64,000 bases of DNA from Euglena gracilis (Eukaryota; Euglenida; Euglenophyceae; Euglenales): assembly GCA_039621445.1 (NCBI GenBank), contig CP154954.1:74119653-74183652 (forward strand). Reading direction: 5' to 3'. Within the stretch, counting starts at the first letter, position 1; every line of letters begins with the position of its first letter. Below the pieces are notes generated by a model, which saw only the letters and a list, made by a program, of their open reading frames with translations, ran no database searches and was not told the DNA's origin. This document shows positions 43,455 to 54,998 of the stretch, piece after piece. The position numbers and the translations under genes are program-made.

Positions 43455-43556
43455 ATCCGCAATTTTTCCGCAATTTCCGCAATTTTCCGCAATTTTCCGC
43501 AATTTTTCCGCAATTTCCGCAATTTTTCCACAATTTCCCCCCCATTTTTTTCGCAG
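43455..43556. repeat. CCGCAATTTTT minisatellite
   Basis: About nine units of CCGCAATTTTT or CCGCAATTTCC. Similar text precedes GATATCAATCCCCCCC at 44005-44050 and 45680-45740, so it is part of a dispersed family that also includes the GGGGTCGACC...GTATTTCC block at 43255-43400. Confidence 0.8.
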
Positions 43557-44849
43557 AATTTTTTTCCCCACCACCGAAGATGGAAGATGCAATGAGTTCA
43601 AGCCATTCCACCCAATGTAATGGTCGCTTAAATGGGAACCACCCAATGGTAAGCAACGCCGGGCCGCCAAGTGGTCAGCACACGTTGGAACTCCTGGCGC
43701 AAATTGAGTTCTGCTGGAAGCAGAACTCAGATTTGACGCTGCTGATTGGTACCTGGAGAATTTTGCCAGCTGGAGTGATTTCATTGCGGAAGAAGTTAAG
43801 CGAACTCCATGGACCCTAAAAGAGGGAGAGAAAGAGAGGGAACCACCTTTGTTGCACAGGGTAAATGAGTGAGGTCTTCAAAGAAAGAAATATCAGTTGT
43901 TGTCGAGCTTGGCTTTTGTAACTGATCATGGGGCTACATTACAAAAGCCATCAATTTTCTAAGTCCCCTCAAGCAGAAATGTGTATATTCCCGATATCAT
44001 TTTTTCTGCAATTTTTCCACAATTTTTCCGAAGGCCTCCGATATCAATCCCCCCCCTGCGTGCGCTGGTGCGCTGCATGGGTGTGGGTTTGTGTATGTGT
44101 GTATATGTGTCGACCCCCCCAGGGCAGATCGGCCAAACAGCCAGGGTGGTGGGTGGGGGGTCGATCACCCTCCCCCACCCCCTGCATCGTGGGTGGGGGG
44201 GTCGACCCCCCCCACCTCTTCCCGTGTTTCCGGGAGCACCAATTTTTGGATCCCAAACATTTTTCCCAGCGCCTTCGGCGCCGGGTGTGTGTGTGTGTGT
44301 GTGTGTGGAAATATGGAACCATTTTGGGACCCATATAGGAGGTCCCCCCAACAACCCTCCAAATTCCCACAGCTTCCAAAATTTCAACCTTTTCTCAAAA
44401 TTTCGATTTTGGGAGGTCTTTGAAGCAAAAAATGCCACTGAAATCCAAAAAAAATTTGGGAGAAAAAGTGTTAGTGGGGTGGGTCGACCTCCTCCCACCC
44501 GTGAGGTGGGGGGGGGGTGGGTCGACCCTACCCACCACAGCATTCTCACAAATTATGGGAAAACGGGGAAATTTTGGCCGGGGAAATTTTTGATTTTTTT
44601 TGAAAAAATGAACCCAAAATACATGGTTTTTGTTTTGATTCAGCTGACGTGAGCCCTGGGGCCCAGACCACATCCGGATCAAATTATATGTTTTTTTTGG
44701 TGTCTGGTGTTCTGACTCTCAAAACGATGTCCTTCTGTGCAATTTTGTGCGCATGGCCCACGCTGTCCACATGTCAAGTGCAAGATCGGCTGCTTAAGTG
44801 GGCAGGTGGGGGGGGGGCGGTGGGTGTGTATGGCGCCTCCCAAATACCG

Positions 44850-45004
44850 CCCGCGGCGATCCTCACCACCCTTGTGCTGACGGCAGGCATCACTGCATTC
44901 CATGCCACGTCAGCGCCCAGGGACGGTGCCTCCTTTTGGAACCTCCTCCAGCCTGCAGGGCAAATTAAGTGCCCCGTGATGACGCGCCGAGCCGCGGACA
45001 TATG
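44850..45004 (+). CDS. Exon: third MHYT-like membrane unit
   Basis: The plus frame gives AAILTTLVLTAGITAFHATS then APRDGASFWNLLQPAG. A hydrophobic helix ending in FHATS takes the place of the third MHY(T/S) motif. The opposite strand is also open over this range, but the helix-H motif and gene direction favour plus. The acceptor is uncertain because of the G run at about 44810. Confidence 0.5.
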
Positions 45005-45081
45005 ACCAAATTCCAATCATTTCTTTTGATCTTTCCGAATGTTTCCGCTCACTTGGACACACCCAGCATTCCCCATCCCAC

Positions 45082-45170
45082 ACAGCAGACCGCGCCTGCC
45101 CGAGATCTGGGGGATGCAGTATCTGGTCGGCGAGGAGGGGGTCACCACCAGCATCGTGATGGGCGAGGAG
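45082..45170 (+). CDS. Exon piece before the 45171 introner
   Basis: Plus frame EIWGMQYLVGEEGVTTSIVM then GEE. It is interrupted at GGCGAGGAG by an insertion, and continues at 45451 as GCGGTCATTATG (AVIMFVVARAAQ). Removing the element and one duplicate gives an unbroken frame SIVMGEEAVIMFVVARAAQ. The most economical splice is GGCGAG|GAGCAG...GGCGAG|GAGG, a GA-AG intron. Confidence 0.6.
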
Positions 45171-45445
45171 CAGGGGTTTTTTTAGTCGTGGACGCGCGGG
45201 GGGGAGGGGGGGGGAGGGTGGGGGTCCGGCCGCCCCCCCCCCCCCCCGGGGGGGGGGGGGGTGGGTCCCCCCGGAGGGGGGTGGGATATACTTTTCGGCG
45301 CCGAAGGCGCCGAAAAAGTGCTATTTTTAGCACTTTTCGCGATTTTTCGGCCATTTTTTTTGTGGGTCCCCCGGGACCCCCCTGGGGGGGCCCAGGGGGT
45401 GGGTGGGTGGGGGGGGGACCCCCCCGGTCTTAAAAAAAACCCCTG
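45171..45445 (+). mobile_element. Introner-like TIR element with 8-bp duplication
   Basis: A perfect 13-bp inverted repeat CAGGGGTTTTTTT (45171-45183) and AAAAAAACCCCTG (45433-45445), flanked by GCGAGGAG on both sides (45163-45170 and 45446-45453). Inside are poly-G and poly-C runs and a GGCGCCGAAGGCGCCG hairpin. It sits within an exon of the MHYT gene, whose frame resumes exactly after it, so it behaves as a newly gained intron. It shares CAGGGGTTTTTTT then CGTCGTGGAC-type text with the element at 55559. Confidence 0.88.
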
Positions 45446-45450
45446 GCGAG

Positions 45451-45492
45451 GAGGCGGTCATTATGTTCGTGGTGGCCAGGGCCGCACAGTGG
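45451..45492 (+). CDS. Exon piece after the 45171 introner
   Basis: Continues the frame as EAVIMFVVARAAQ, hydrophobic at the start, closing the membrane region. A donor follows near GCACAG. The next exon is at 45857. Confidence 0.5.
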
Positions 45493-45856
45493 CCCCAAGA
45501 AATCCATGGGTGGTGGGGGGTCAACCATACATTCATCGCCCTTGGTGTGATCCCCTGGCACAGATGGAGGTGCATTTTAACCTGGGGGAAACTGCAAAAT
45601 AATTAAAATTTTATTTTATTTTTATTTGTGAAATTTTAAAAAAATCCAAATCCCTTCCAGCAATTCCCAAAACTGCGTTTTCCCGCAATTTTCCCGCATT
45701 TTCTGCAGTTTTTCCAGAGGCCTTTGATATCAATCCCCCCCCCCTCCAATTCATGGGAGGGAAAAGCCCCCCCCCCCCCGGTTTCACAAAGAACAAAGTG
45801 CTACTACGGGAAGGACGGGTCGACCCCCTTCCACCCACCAAGGCCTTCCCATACAG

Positions 45857-45968
45857 CCCTGGGGGTGGCGCAGGGGGCGGTGAGCCAGATCATCACTGCG
45901 GTGTTCTCGCGGATGGCGGTGCAGCACGAAATCATGATGATGAAGCAGCTCCAGGTGGCCGAGGCCAG
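45857..45968 (+). CDS. Exon: helix after the MHYT region
   Basis: Acceptor CATACAG, donor GCCAG|GCAACC (GC type). The peptide is LGVAQGAVSQIITAVFSRMA then VQHEIMMMKQLQVAEA. An amphipathic to charged helix fits a signalling helix between the membrane sensor and a cytoplasmic output. The upstream intron ends with a copy of the GGGTCGACC...AGGCCTTCCCATAC repeat. Confidence 0.6.
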
Positions 45969-46015
45969 GCAACCCCACTGGAACATACATACGAACATGT
46001 GCGCGCACACACACA

Positions 46016-46461
<446 letters not shown>

Positions 46462-47004
46462 TATGTGTACATGTATGCAGATAATGTAAACGTGTACACA
46501 CAACTGTGCATTTAAATCTGATTGAGATTTGTGTTTTAAATTGGTTTGTTTTTGAGTGAATTGGAGAGAGTTTCTTTCTTGTTCACCAGATTTTTTTGCA
46601 ATTTTGTTTAATTTGTTCGATCAGTTCGCGCAAAAGTCCCAACGGATTATTTTTACTCATTAACAAAAAACCCTTTCTGCAAACGTTTCCACAGACCCTG
46701 TCTTCGGTCATGTGTGGGGAAAAAATTGAATTGTGTCTCGGAGAAACAGAATAAATTCAGCTTCTGTGTGAACTGTGTGAACAACATGTGACTCCCAAGG
46801 TCAGGTAAGCCTCTGATCCCCATCCCCTGAAGGGTCCAGCCAGCACATGGAACTGCCCTCCTTGAGAAACACTACCTCTTGGCCCAACCCCTTTGTCCAA
46901 GGTACACCCTATGGTTTACAGTCACCCCCCCCCCCCGTGTCAATGGCACATCCTTGAAAGGTCGGCGTGTCTCGGACAAGGGAGGATACCACGCCACACC
47001 ACAG

Positions 47005-47094
47005 GTACGTTCGCCTGCCACCGACGCTGGGGAATTACATAGCGGAAATGGACTTGGGCCCGGCCAAAGCAATGCAGCTGGAAGCTGACGCGCA
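47005..47094 (+). CDS. Exon candidate: linker
   Basis: Acceptor ACCACAG, donor GCGCAG|GCAGCA (GC type). The plus frame reads YVRLPPTLGNYIAEMDLGPA then KAMQLEADAQ, an acidic helical segment. Splice signals and composition are good. No family match. Confidence 0.4.
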
Positions 47095-47404
47095 GGCAGC
47101 ATCCTTTGTGTGCATTCTGCGTGCGCTACATGGCTATTCTTTCCCCTGAGCAGAGCCAGGCCTATCCTGAGGAGACCAAGAACCTCCTTTGCCAAAAGAG
47201 GTTCAATCATCCAATCCGGATCAGTCCTCCGATTGAATCCATCAAAAGATCCGGGGTTGCAACCTAAAAAAGTTGGCAATGTCTACCCCCCCCCCCCATT
47301 TTTGTGTGGACATGGTCCAAGGAAGGTGGGCATCTATATTTTTTCTTCCAATGCTGAATAGTCTCAGCCGAGGTATCTCGTTTTTTTTTGCATTTTTTTC
47401 GGGT

Positions 47405-47545
47405 GGACACTCGGTGGTTTATGTCGAGGCAATAGACAGTACTCCGCGACAACATTCGCGATGCCGTCTGATCCCCAACCCCTCTTGCCTGGAGCAGACG
47501 CTCTTCCACATCGTTGACAACCTGCTGCTTTACCACCCGGGGATT
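47405..47545 (+). CDS. Doubtful exon
   Basis: Plus: VYVEAIDSTPRQHSRCRLIP, EQTLFHIVDNLLLYHPG. The minus strand is equally open (QQVVNDVEERLLQARGVGDQ), so strand and reality are uncertain. Confidence 0.2.
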
Positions 47546-47867
47546 CTTTTTAGAAAAGTTCTTGAGTTGTTCCCATTACTTAGTGTGTCCGATCCCACCT
47601 GGGGCTCCGCCCAGGAGTTTGGATTTTGACATTGCTTTCTTTTGTCCATTTCTGGAGGCCAATTCTGGATTTTACAGCTCTTCCTACCCTATTTTGGGCC
47701 CTCTCCGAGCGTTTGCGGGGACTCCCCTCTGACCGAACCCCCCCCCCCCCCAGAAACTGTCCTCCCCCCCCCCACAAATTTTGTAGAAAAAATGTTTTTT
47801 TTTCTGGATTTTTTTGCCACCAGGGGGAGTCAAAAATGTCAAGTTTGGTCGTCTGACCTGCCCAGGA

Positions 47868-47975
47868 AACTGTCCTACACTCTGTACCTGCTGAATTGTC
47901 ACCTGTCTCCCACCTATGTACCTGCTGACTTGTCTGGAGACAGTTTCCTGGGGGTAGGTAGTTTTTGGGGGGTGT
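47868..47975. repeat. GTGACAGTTTCCCAGG family, paired ends
   Basis: CCCAGGAAACTGTCCTACAC and CTGACTTGTCTGGAGACAGT then TTCCTGGGGG are inverted with respect to each other over about 70 bp, with CTGTACCTGCTGAATTGTCA between. Same words as at 262-545. They sit at the end of the intron before 47985. Confidence 0.6.
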
Positions 47976-47984
47976 AAAAAAAAG

Positions 47985-48127
47985 CCCTGGTACCGCCCGT
48001 ACCTGCCAGACACGCTCTTTGCCAATCACCAACAAGAGGACGACAACGTCTTCGGCACGCAGAAGGAAGACACCGATGAGGACGGGAACACCCCCAGGAG
48101 CATTACCAGCCAAACCAGCCGATTCCG
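47985..48127 (+). CDS. Exon: RPYLPD linker with acidic stretch
   Basis: Acceptor TAAAAAAAAG|CCCTGG, donor ATTCCG|GTACGG. The peptide is PWYRPYLPDTLFANHQQEDD and then NVFGTQKEDTDEDGNTPRS. The RPYLPD segment parallels the PFIPDQL exon of the minus-strand receptor (3741-3882). The acceptor AAAAG|CCCTGG is the same as in intron-forming elements at 54993 and 59476, so the intron before it may be an old introner whose left end has decayed. Confidence 0.65.
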
Positions 48128-48368
48128 GTACGGCCACTGACAATTCCTGTCTATGTTTGTTTCTGTAGATTGAATGTCTGTTTTTCGCCCCCCCCCCCCC
48201 AGGAAGCTGTGCATGTTGTGCCCGCCGAAAAGGTCCTGGCTTGCTTTTTTTGGCAGAGGTCGAATCAACGGCAGGCTGGCAGGAGGCAAACTTTGTGGGC
48301 CAAGGGTTTGCAGGTGAGGGCAGATCTGGCATGCCATGTGCAATTCAGGCATCCGGGGGGGGATGGTA

Positions 48369-48598
48369 CCTCCCCCCCCTTGTCCAACGACCGGCCGTTT
48401 TCAACGACCCCCCCCCCCCCGGTCAGCAGCGATCTTTTTCCAGGTGATCTTTTTTTCCAGACATTCGCGTTTTTGACCCCGGTCTTGTCTAACAACCACC
48501 TCCGGCCAGTAGCGATATTTGGCCAAAATAGCGACCCCCCCCCCCGGTCAGTAGCAATATTTAACCCCCCCCCGGTCGTTTGACAGGGGGGGGGGAGG
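48369..48598. mobile_element. TA-flanked element, TTGTCCAACGACCGG family
   Basis: TA (48367-48368), CCTCCCCCCCCTTGTCCAAC then GACCGG at the left; CCGGTCGTTTGACAGGGGGG then AGG at the right; TA (48599-48600). Relatives: 13547-14188, fragment 12510-12545, and decayed pieces at 49230-49290. Confidence 0.8.
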
Positions 48599-48839
48599 TA
48601 AGGCTGCAATAAGGCCGGACACCAACTCCAAGTTTAGGAGGGGGGAACCCAAATGGCTGCTGATATGTGTTTCTCTGGTGGGACCCTTGCCCCCTTCCCC
48701 GCAATTTGCATATGGGGGGTGGGGGTTATTTTTTTTGGAACAGAACATTAAATAGATGTCATTAATTGCAGTTGCCATTGTTGTTAGGTTGCAATCATTT
48801 CCACCCACTCATGGCGCTGACAATTTCCTGGATCAGACC

Positions 48840-49010
48840 CTGAGGGAACAACAGTTTCTTGGAAGGCATGCACAAGTTAGAAGTTAGAAGGTATAATGCC
48901 AAAGGCACGTTATTGGAAAACTGAAATATTTCTGGCAGCCCTCTGTCACATGGACAACGTTGCGTGTCTTATCTTTTCGACCTCTCCGGACTCCCTGATG
49001 AACACATTTT
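48840..49010. repeat. Paralogue of 55530-56000 lacking the introner
   Basis: CTGAGGGAACAACAGTTTCT then TGGAAGGCATGCACAAG, and further on GACAACGTTGCGTGTCTTAT, match 55533-55558 joined to 55867-56000. It therefore preserves the uninterrupted state. Whether the repeated unit is itself coding is unclear. Confidence 0.75.
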
Positions 49011-49289
49011 CCCCGTAATTTTCCTCATTGCACCTTTCCGACAACTCTTTGACCCAAGACAAAGAGGCCATCAGAGGCTGCGGATGCTTTCATAGGCCAG
49101 AAAGGCATTTGCAGATGAGTTGTTAGTTGCTGCCACGCATGTAACGTGTGTGAACAATACCTCCTCATCATCACCATCACCATCATCACCCCATCACTAT
49201 CATTGTCATCGTTGCTGTCGTCGTCATTATCCCCCCCCCACCCCACTTGCCAATAACCTGACTTGTCCAATGACCACCCCCCCCCCCTG

Positions 49290-50185
49290 GTCAGATGCAA
49301 TTTTGGATACGATGTTCGTTCCAATAATTTTGTGAATAATTGTGAATTAATTGTTAATCTTTTTTCTGGAGAAAAATGGCAAACAATGGGAAAATATCCA
49401 CAATAAACTGGCTGAAGATGCCAAAAAATGGCTAGAAGAATGGATAATGCCCCCCCCGAAAAACAGTCACAAAATGACCGAATTGGTTAAAATTGACGTA
49501 GATTTCTGAAAGCGGCTAGAGCGGCTAGACGTTGTGCAAGGCTACAACAAACGGCAATATCACAAAACGTTGGCTGAAAATTTTCCCCGGAAACGGCCAA
49601 AAGTGGCCAAAAATGCCGGTGCTGGCCAAAAGTGGCCAAGGTGTTGCAATTAGCCAAAAGGGCCAAGGATGGCCACCCACAGCCTCCTTGGACAATTTTT
49701 GCTGATCCGGGGTCCCTAACCAAGCATCTCTTAAAGGTTTTGCAGACCCCCTGGGGGCTGCTGCAACCGGCCCCAATTTTGGCTCAGCCCGGCCGCAGCA
49801 GCACCCCCCCCCCCCCGGGGTGCTGCTAGCCCTGCTGGCCAGCCCCCTTTTGGGGGGGGGTTCCAGCCGAAATTTTTTTTGAAAAAAGTGTTCAAAACGG
49901 CCAAAACTGGTGTTTTGGGGTGTTCTGGGCGTTTTTTTGGGGGGAGTTGTCAGATGCTCATTTTTTTCTTCAAAAACTGTGTTTTGCAGGTCATTTTTTA
50001 GGCAATTGTCCGATTTCGGTCTGGCCTGGCCCAGCTCAGGTCCAGCCGGGTCCAGCCCCCCCCCCTGGGGGGGGGCTAGCCATCCTAGCGACCCCCCCTT
50101 CCTGCCTGGGGGCTGGCACTCTGACAGTTGATGTTTGTCTCTGACCGGGGGGGGGGTGTTAGACAAGGAGGGGGGGCAGGGACTT
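49290..50185. other. Intron-like interval, no gene
   Basis: Contains AAAAGTGGCCAAAAATG repeats (49590-49670), C and G runs of up to 14 bases at 49803 and 50056, and CTCTGACCGGGGGGGG then GTTAGACAAGGAGGGG (50133-50178), a damaged end of the TTAGACAAGGGG family. Confidence 0.5.
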
Positions 50186-53100
50186 AGACGGCTGGGAATG
50201 CACTTTTCATTTTTGGTGTTTTTTTTGCGCACCTGCGCATTCTTTTGAGACCAAATGTGTCGCCATCACTTGACGGGGCGGCCGACCCGTCAGGTGAAAC
50301 CCCTGGTACCAAAATAAGTACCACAACCTTCGACCCCCGGGTTTTTTCCTGGGCAAACCGACCTTTTTCGTTTTGAAAATGACGGTTTAGCACCTCCGCG
50401 GACCGAGGGAAAACCCCCGTCTGCCGAAGTAGGTGCGACACGAAACACTGTTTTACGAGGACAAACCCTCGTCAGGTGAAGGCGTTGTACCTGTCGCTGT
50501 CCCCCCTGTTTTGTGGTGCCCAGTGAATGCGCAGGTGCGCATTCACCCCCCTCTCCGTTCCGGCCTTTTCCTGAAGTTTTGGACAGTAATTATGGCTCCC
50601 GGGGGTGGTTGTAGGAAGGGGGCACTGTTGTCTGTACAGTTTGAGTGGAGAGGAGGTTCTGTGCCCCGTGCCGGAAGCAGTGCACGAGGGGGCGATGGTG
50701 AATGTTTGTTGTGTGCGTGTAGTCTGCATTCAGAGAGTGGTGGGGTGTGTGTGTTAAAATCAAGACCAGATGTCTATAGGGGAGGGCTCGTTACCCTCCT
50801 CAGGCTGCCTGCTGTTTGCCATCCCACACGGTGCACTGCCCCCCTCCTTGACACTTGCAGGCACAGCATCCCTCCAGTGGCGCACGCAGTCTGCTCCGCA
50901 TGTGCCTTCTCATAGGCACCACGGCACATCACCATGTGCGACCACCTGTGTTTAGGTCTGACGTTTGTGATGGGGTGCTGGGTATGGAAGGGGGGGGGGG
51001 CTGGCTTGCACTCCTCTCCTGTGTGTCACTGGTTTTGAAAGCCACGGAGCGGAGCCCCACTTCACCCCTTTTTGCCACAGACAACACCCTCCAGAACAGC
51101 CCTCACAAACGATGTAAAATGGCTCCTCTCCAAGGTTGCATGAGGCACAAGAATGCGCACGTGCGCACTCTTGAGGCCATTCCTTCGCTGGCTGGATATG
51201 ATTCTATCTGCAGGAGAGCAGGAGGGGAGCAGCGCTGGGCATCCACAAGAGTGCGCACCTGCACATTCCGTGAGGGGGAGTGCGCATGTGCGCATTCTCT
51301 GTGTTGTGGGGGGCTGTGTCTCGCACTCCTGAACCCAGTGCCAGCACAGCATTGTGGCAGGGCAACCCCCATGGTGCACTGCTGGCCTTTTTGTCAGCGA
51401 TTTCAGAGGTATCTCATCGCACAGGAAGATGCCGCCAGAGTAGGGTGAACGTCTCCTGGGCTGTGCCTCCACCTTGTGTGTTGAGTTGTTTGGCATGGCC
51501 TTGTACAGCAACCTCCCACCAGGGTGCTTTAAGGGGAGACACAAGAAGGGAATGTGCATGTGCGCATTTACCCCTGATGTGCCATGTTTGACTGCAGCCA
51601 TTGCGGATGGGGTGTGTGGAGAAGGTGTGTTCACATGTGCTTTCCCTGGTCTCCACAGCGGCTGAGGGTTGTGTAGTTTGCAGTGTTGGAGCGTCGACTC
51701 TGAGTACATGATAAAAAAGGGTTCTATGTGGTGGGTGACGTTTGTTGCCAACAAGGCCACAGGTGGTGGTCATCCTCTGCCGTGTTTCGCTCCAGGGCTG
51801 CCTCGTCCTCGGAAACCATTGGATCCTCACAGGGAGGTCTGCACTTCAGTCGTGTGGTTACAAACCCAGGCCAGGCAGGGGGAGTTGGCGTGGGTGGTGG
51901 CATACCCACCTGGGAGTGGAAATATTCGACGGTGTGGCTGTCATTCAAAGAAAGGCACAGGACGATTTTTTGCGCATGTGCGCATTCACCGTCTTTTCAC
52001 TCATGCCATGAAAGACTGCTGACCGCATTTGGGAATTAGGGTGCCCGTCACTGAGGAATTTCCTCAGGAACTGAAATCCCTTTCACATCCGTTTTCCCTT
52101 GGTACGACAATGTAATACACAGAAAAATCAAAACGAAAAACATTCCTAGCTTTATCGGCAAGTTTTTTGTTGTGATGTGCTTGTGCCTGTCTCACGATCT
52201 CAAGGGCCTGGATAAAATTTGGGGCAAGGACTAACCAGTGGTGTTCACTTCTTTAAGTCTATTTGGATTGTGAATTAATTCTGTGTTTACAGACCGTTTT
52301 TGGGAATGATGCCGAAGGTGGTGCCAGGCGTGTTTCGCTCTCGAGGTGCCAACCCCGTGAGCACCGTGTGTGGAACCAGACACAACCCCCTGCGTTGACC
52401 CTAATTGTGGGGCACAGTGCTCCTTGCACCGTGCACCACAGCCCAACGTAAGGTTGTTCAGGGAGCCAATTGGCTGTGTGCTGCCATGCACGCTCTGGGG
52501 CGTGGGGTCGGACTAACGCTGGCAGCAACCAGCCCATCACCTCCGCTGGGTGGGGGACGGTTGCATGTGCGTTGTGACTTGCTCCACACGTTGATTAGAG
52601 CAGTGTGACTCGGCTGGCACTGGATGCAGCGGGTGAAGTGGAATGCGCAGGTGCGCATTCTGACTTGCGCTGCAGAGGGTTAGTTCCCCCGTCACTGAAG
52701 GACATCAATTCGTGCCTTGACACCTGCCATCGCCGAGCCCAGGGTTTTCCATGCTGCTGCAGGCGTGGCGTTTCAGGGTGTGGTCTGGTACCGCGACATG
52801 GTTGCCCAGGGTGATTCTGCTGGTTCATCTCCCCCTCACACACCCTTGTTCTGCACGCCCAAAACCACATCACAGCGGTGCACCCTCGCATTCAAGGCAG
52901 GCAAACAGCAGGCCATACCCAGTGCGTCCTCAACATCAATGCGCGTGTGCGCATTCCCGCTTCCCACAGCCTGTGTCCATTCCAAAAAATGCGCACCTGC
53001 GCATTCTTTCGGGTTTCCAAAAAATGCGCAGGTGCGCATTCTTCGGCCCTGATACTCAGTGACACCCCCATTGTTTTGACCTTGGGAGGGCTGTGTCTCT

Positions 53101-53536
53101 GTGGCTGCAAGGTGTTCCCTCCCATGCTCATCCCGGGTTCGCCAGGCCCTGCCCCCGGAAGCCATCAGCACGCACCGGTGAACACAAGGTGTCACACCCA
53201 GGTTCAGGTTGTGCTGTGTCGCCCGTGTTCCGCATGCCGTGTGGAGTGTGCTGAGTGTGTGTCCATCCACGCACTGTACCACAGTCGTCGTGAAACAGCT
53301 GCAAACAGCATGATACGTGGTTGAAGCAGAATACTGGGGGGTGGTCCCTGTGGTCCTCTTAAATCCAAACAGCTCATTTTTATGGTGTTTACCCCCAGTT
53401 TGGAAGAGGCATCAAGCCATCCAGAATGCGCACCTGCGCACTCCGCGTCCAAAATGCGCGGATGCGCATTTTCACTAAAACTGTCAGAATTTTGTGACTC
53501 AACAAGAAAAGTGCATTCCCGGCCGTCTAAGAGGGA
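50186..53536. mobile_element. 3.35-kb element with 13 GAATGCGCANNTGCGCATTC palindromes
   Basis: The ends are inverted: CTTAGACGGCTGGGAATGCA then CTTTTC at 50180-50209 against GAAAAGTGCATTCCCGGCCG then TCTAAG at 53508-53534. Between them a roughly 20-bp palindrome, consensus GAATGCGCA-S-S-TGCGCATTC, occurs at about 50225, 50525, 51151, 51249, 51278, 51550, 51968, 52641, 52937, 52987, 53022, 53424 and 53452. G/C runs are almost absent inside, unlike the flanks. Frames up to 232 codons exist but carry repeated peptides from the palindrome (MRTCAF, CAGAHS) and no recognisable domain. Confidence 0.65.
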
Positions 53537-53752
53537 ACACCCGTCTCTTCAAGGGCCCCGAACAAAACATTGCTGCTCTTTGGACAAGGGGGGAGGAACA
53601 ATAAATGTAATACCAAAAACATGATAATAAACAATACAATATAATGTAAACATAATAATGATATCATGTGTCAAACACATCATTGATAATGCATACTCTT
53701 TTGTGTTTCTATGGTGTTTGTCACATCACTTTTTCAAATTTGTTCTTCTCAG

Positions 53753-53900
53753 GACCCGATCGTCCGTGCACACCCTCAGCCGCGCCGTCCGCAGGATGAG
53801 CACACTGTTCAACCCCCGGGTGCTTGCTGCCCCGCAGCTGTCGGACAGCGAGACCGTGGAGGGGGACGCCGTCTCCACCAAAGGATCCCACGCCCACGGC
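53753..53900 (+). CDS. Exon: linker before the cyclase-like domain
   Basis: Acceptor TTCTTCTCAG. Plus frame TRSSVHTLSRAVRRMSTLFN then PRVLAAPQLSDSETVEGDAV. The RRMS.LFNPRVL element resembles the basic helix just before the cyclase core in related sensory proteins. The donor is unclear (near CACG|GCCTGA). High GC at third positions sets it off from its flanks. Confidence 0.5.
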
Positions 53901-54730
53901 CTGACAAATTTGGAACCTCGCTGGCGTCCGCCAAAGCGGCCACAGATTCTCAGAGTCTGTTTCAGTTTGCTTCAGCCGAGGGTGTCTGAAGTCCGGGGGG
54001 AAAGTGTTTTTTTTTTGCCAGCACCCCCAGTGTGCTCCACCCAGGGTTCGATATAAGGAGGCCGTGCAAGGTTTAGGTGGGGGGATGTCCCCCCCACTTC
54101 CCCTCCTGGACCGGAGGGGGTCTGGACCCCATGTGGTTTGGACCGGCCCTTGGGGGAGGGTCACCTGGGACCCCCCCAAAAAGGGGCACTTTTCGGCGCT
54201 TTGTGCCAATTTTTTTTGGATTTTTGACAAATTTTACCTCAAAAGTGCCAATGTGGCACTTTTGGTCATTTTGGGGTCATTTTTTTTTGGCCTGGCGCTT
54301 TGTGCCGGGCCAAAAATCAGTCACCCATACTGTGCCACTGTTTAGGTGGGGGGGGGGAATGTCTTGGGCCGGAGGGGGGGGGGGCCGGACCTTCCCTCCT
54401 GCCCTTATATTGAAGCCTGGTTCTACCCCATTTGCTTTCTAGCTTGGAAAAAGTTTACCTTCCAGCTTTTATCTTGCCTTTTCAGGTTCACATGTGTGCT
54501 CCCTGGGAAACTGCAGATGTGCATCTGAGATCATCATGGGTGGGTGGGTTGGTGGTGGGCCCTCCGGGGGGGGGGTTTGTGGGCGGGTGGGTTTCTGAAA
54601 AACGTGGGGGGGGGTCGGTTTGGGCCAGGGGGAAAGTGCCCCCGGGAGGTCACTGAACAAATCTATGCTTTTCTATGCTTAGGCTTAGGCTGCCTTTCCC
54701 TTCACCTGTGTCTGTCCTGCGGTGGCACAG

Positions 54731-54779
54731 CGTGTCACGGCGTGCCGCCATGTCGTCCGTGATCTTCAACCACACCAAG
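54731..54779 (+). CDS. Exon: start of cyclase-homology region
   Basis: Acceptor GTGGCACAG, 49 bp, donor CCAAG|GTGCCG. Reads VSRRAAMSSVIFNHTK. It joins in phase with the next exon (PLAPTPKSKGGKNLALGLRA) across the 54788 element. Confidence 0.55.
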
Positions 54780-54787
54780 GTGCCGAC

Positions 54788-54998
54788 CAGAGGTTTCCTT
54801 AAATTTTATGACCTGGGGGCTGGCTGGGTGGGTCGGTCGGTCCCAGCTGAGGTCCCCCGCTGGAGGCGGGGTTTTGTTCAATTTTTAGCGTGAAGTGCCG
54901 AAGAGTTTCTGGGACCCCAAAATTGCCCCCCCCCCCAAAAGTGGGTCTCCCCCCGGGGTGGTGTGGGTCCGGACCCCCCAGGTCCTAAAAAGCCTCTG
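54788..54998 (+). mobile_element. Introner-like TIR element, GT-AG spliced
   Basis: Starts CAGAGGTTTCCTTAAAT, ends TCCTAAAAAGCCTCTG, with flanks GTGCCGAC (54780-54787) and GCACCGAC (54999-55006), six of eight matching. The donor GT lies in the left duplicate and the acceptor AG lies in the right inverted repeat (AAAAAG|CCTCTGG). Splicing there keeps the frame and adds a few codons (PLA). G and C runs lie inside. Confidence 0.7.

Noticed and set aside
47264-47536. Minus-strand helical frame (NDVEERLLQARGV) as an exon
   Set aside because: The plus strand is equally open. Neither has a convincing splice pair, so only a low-confidence plus candidate was listed.
50433-53324. Long frames of 85-232 codons in the palindrome-bearing element
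   Set aside because: Repeated peptides (MRTCAF, CAGAHS, AHVRIL) come from the palindrome read in different frames. No domain, codon bias or splice framing supports a protein.
50225-53471. CRISPR array
   Set aside because: The repeats are palindromic but spacing varies from 27 to 670 bp, and the host is eukaryotic. There are no cas genes.
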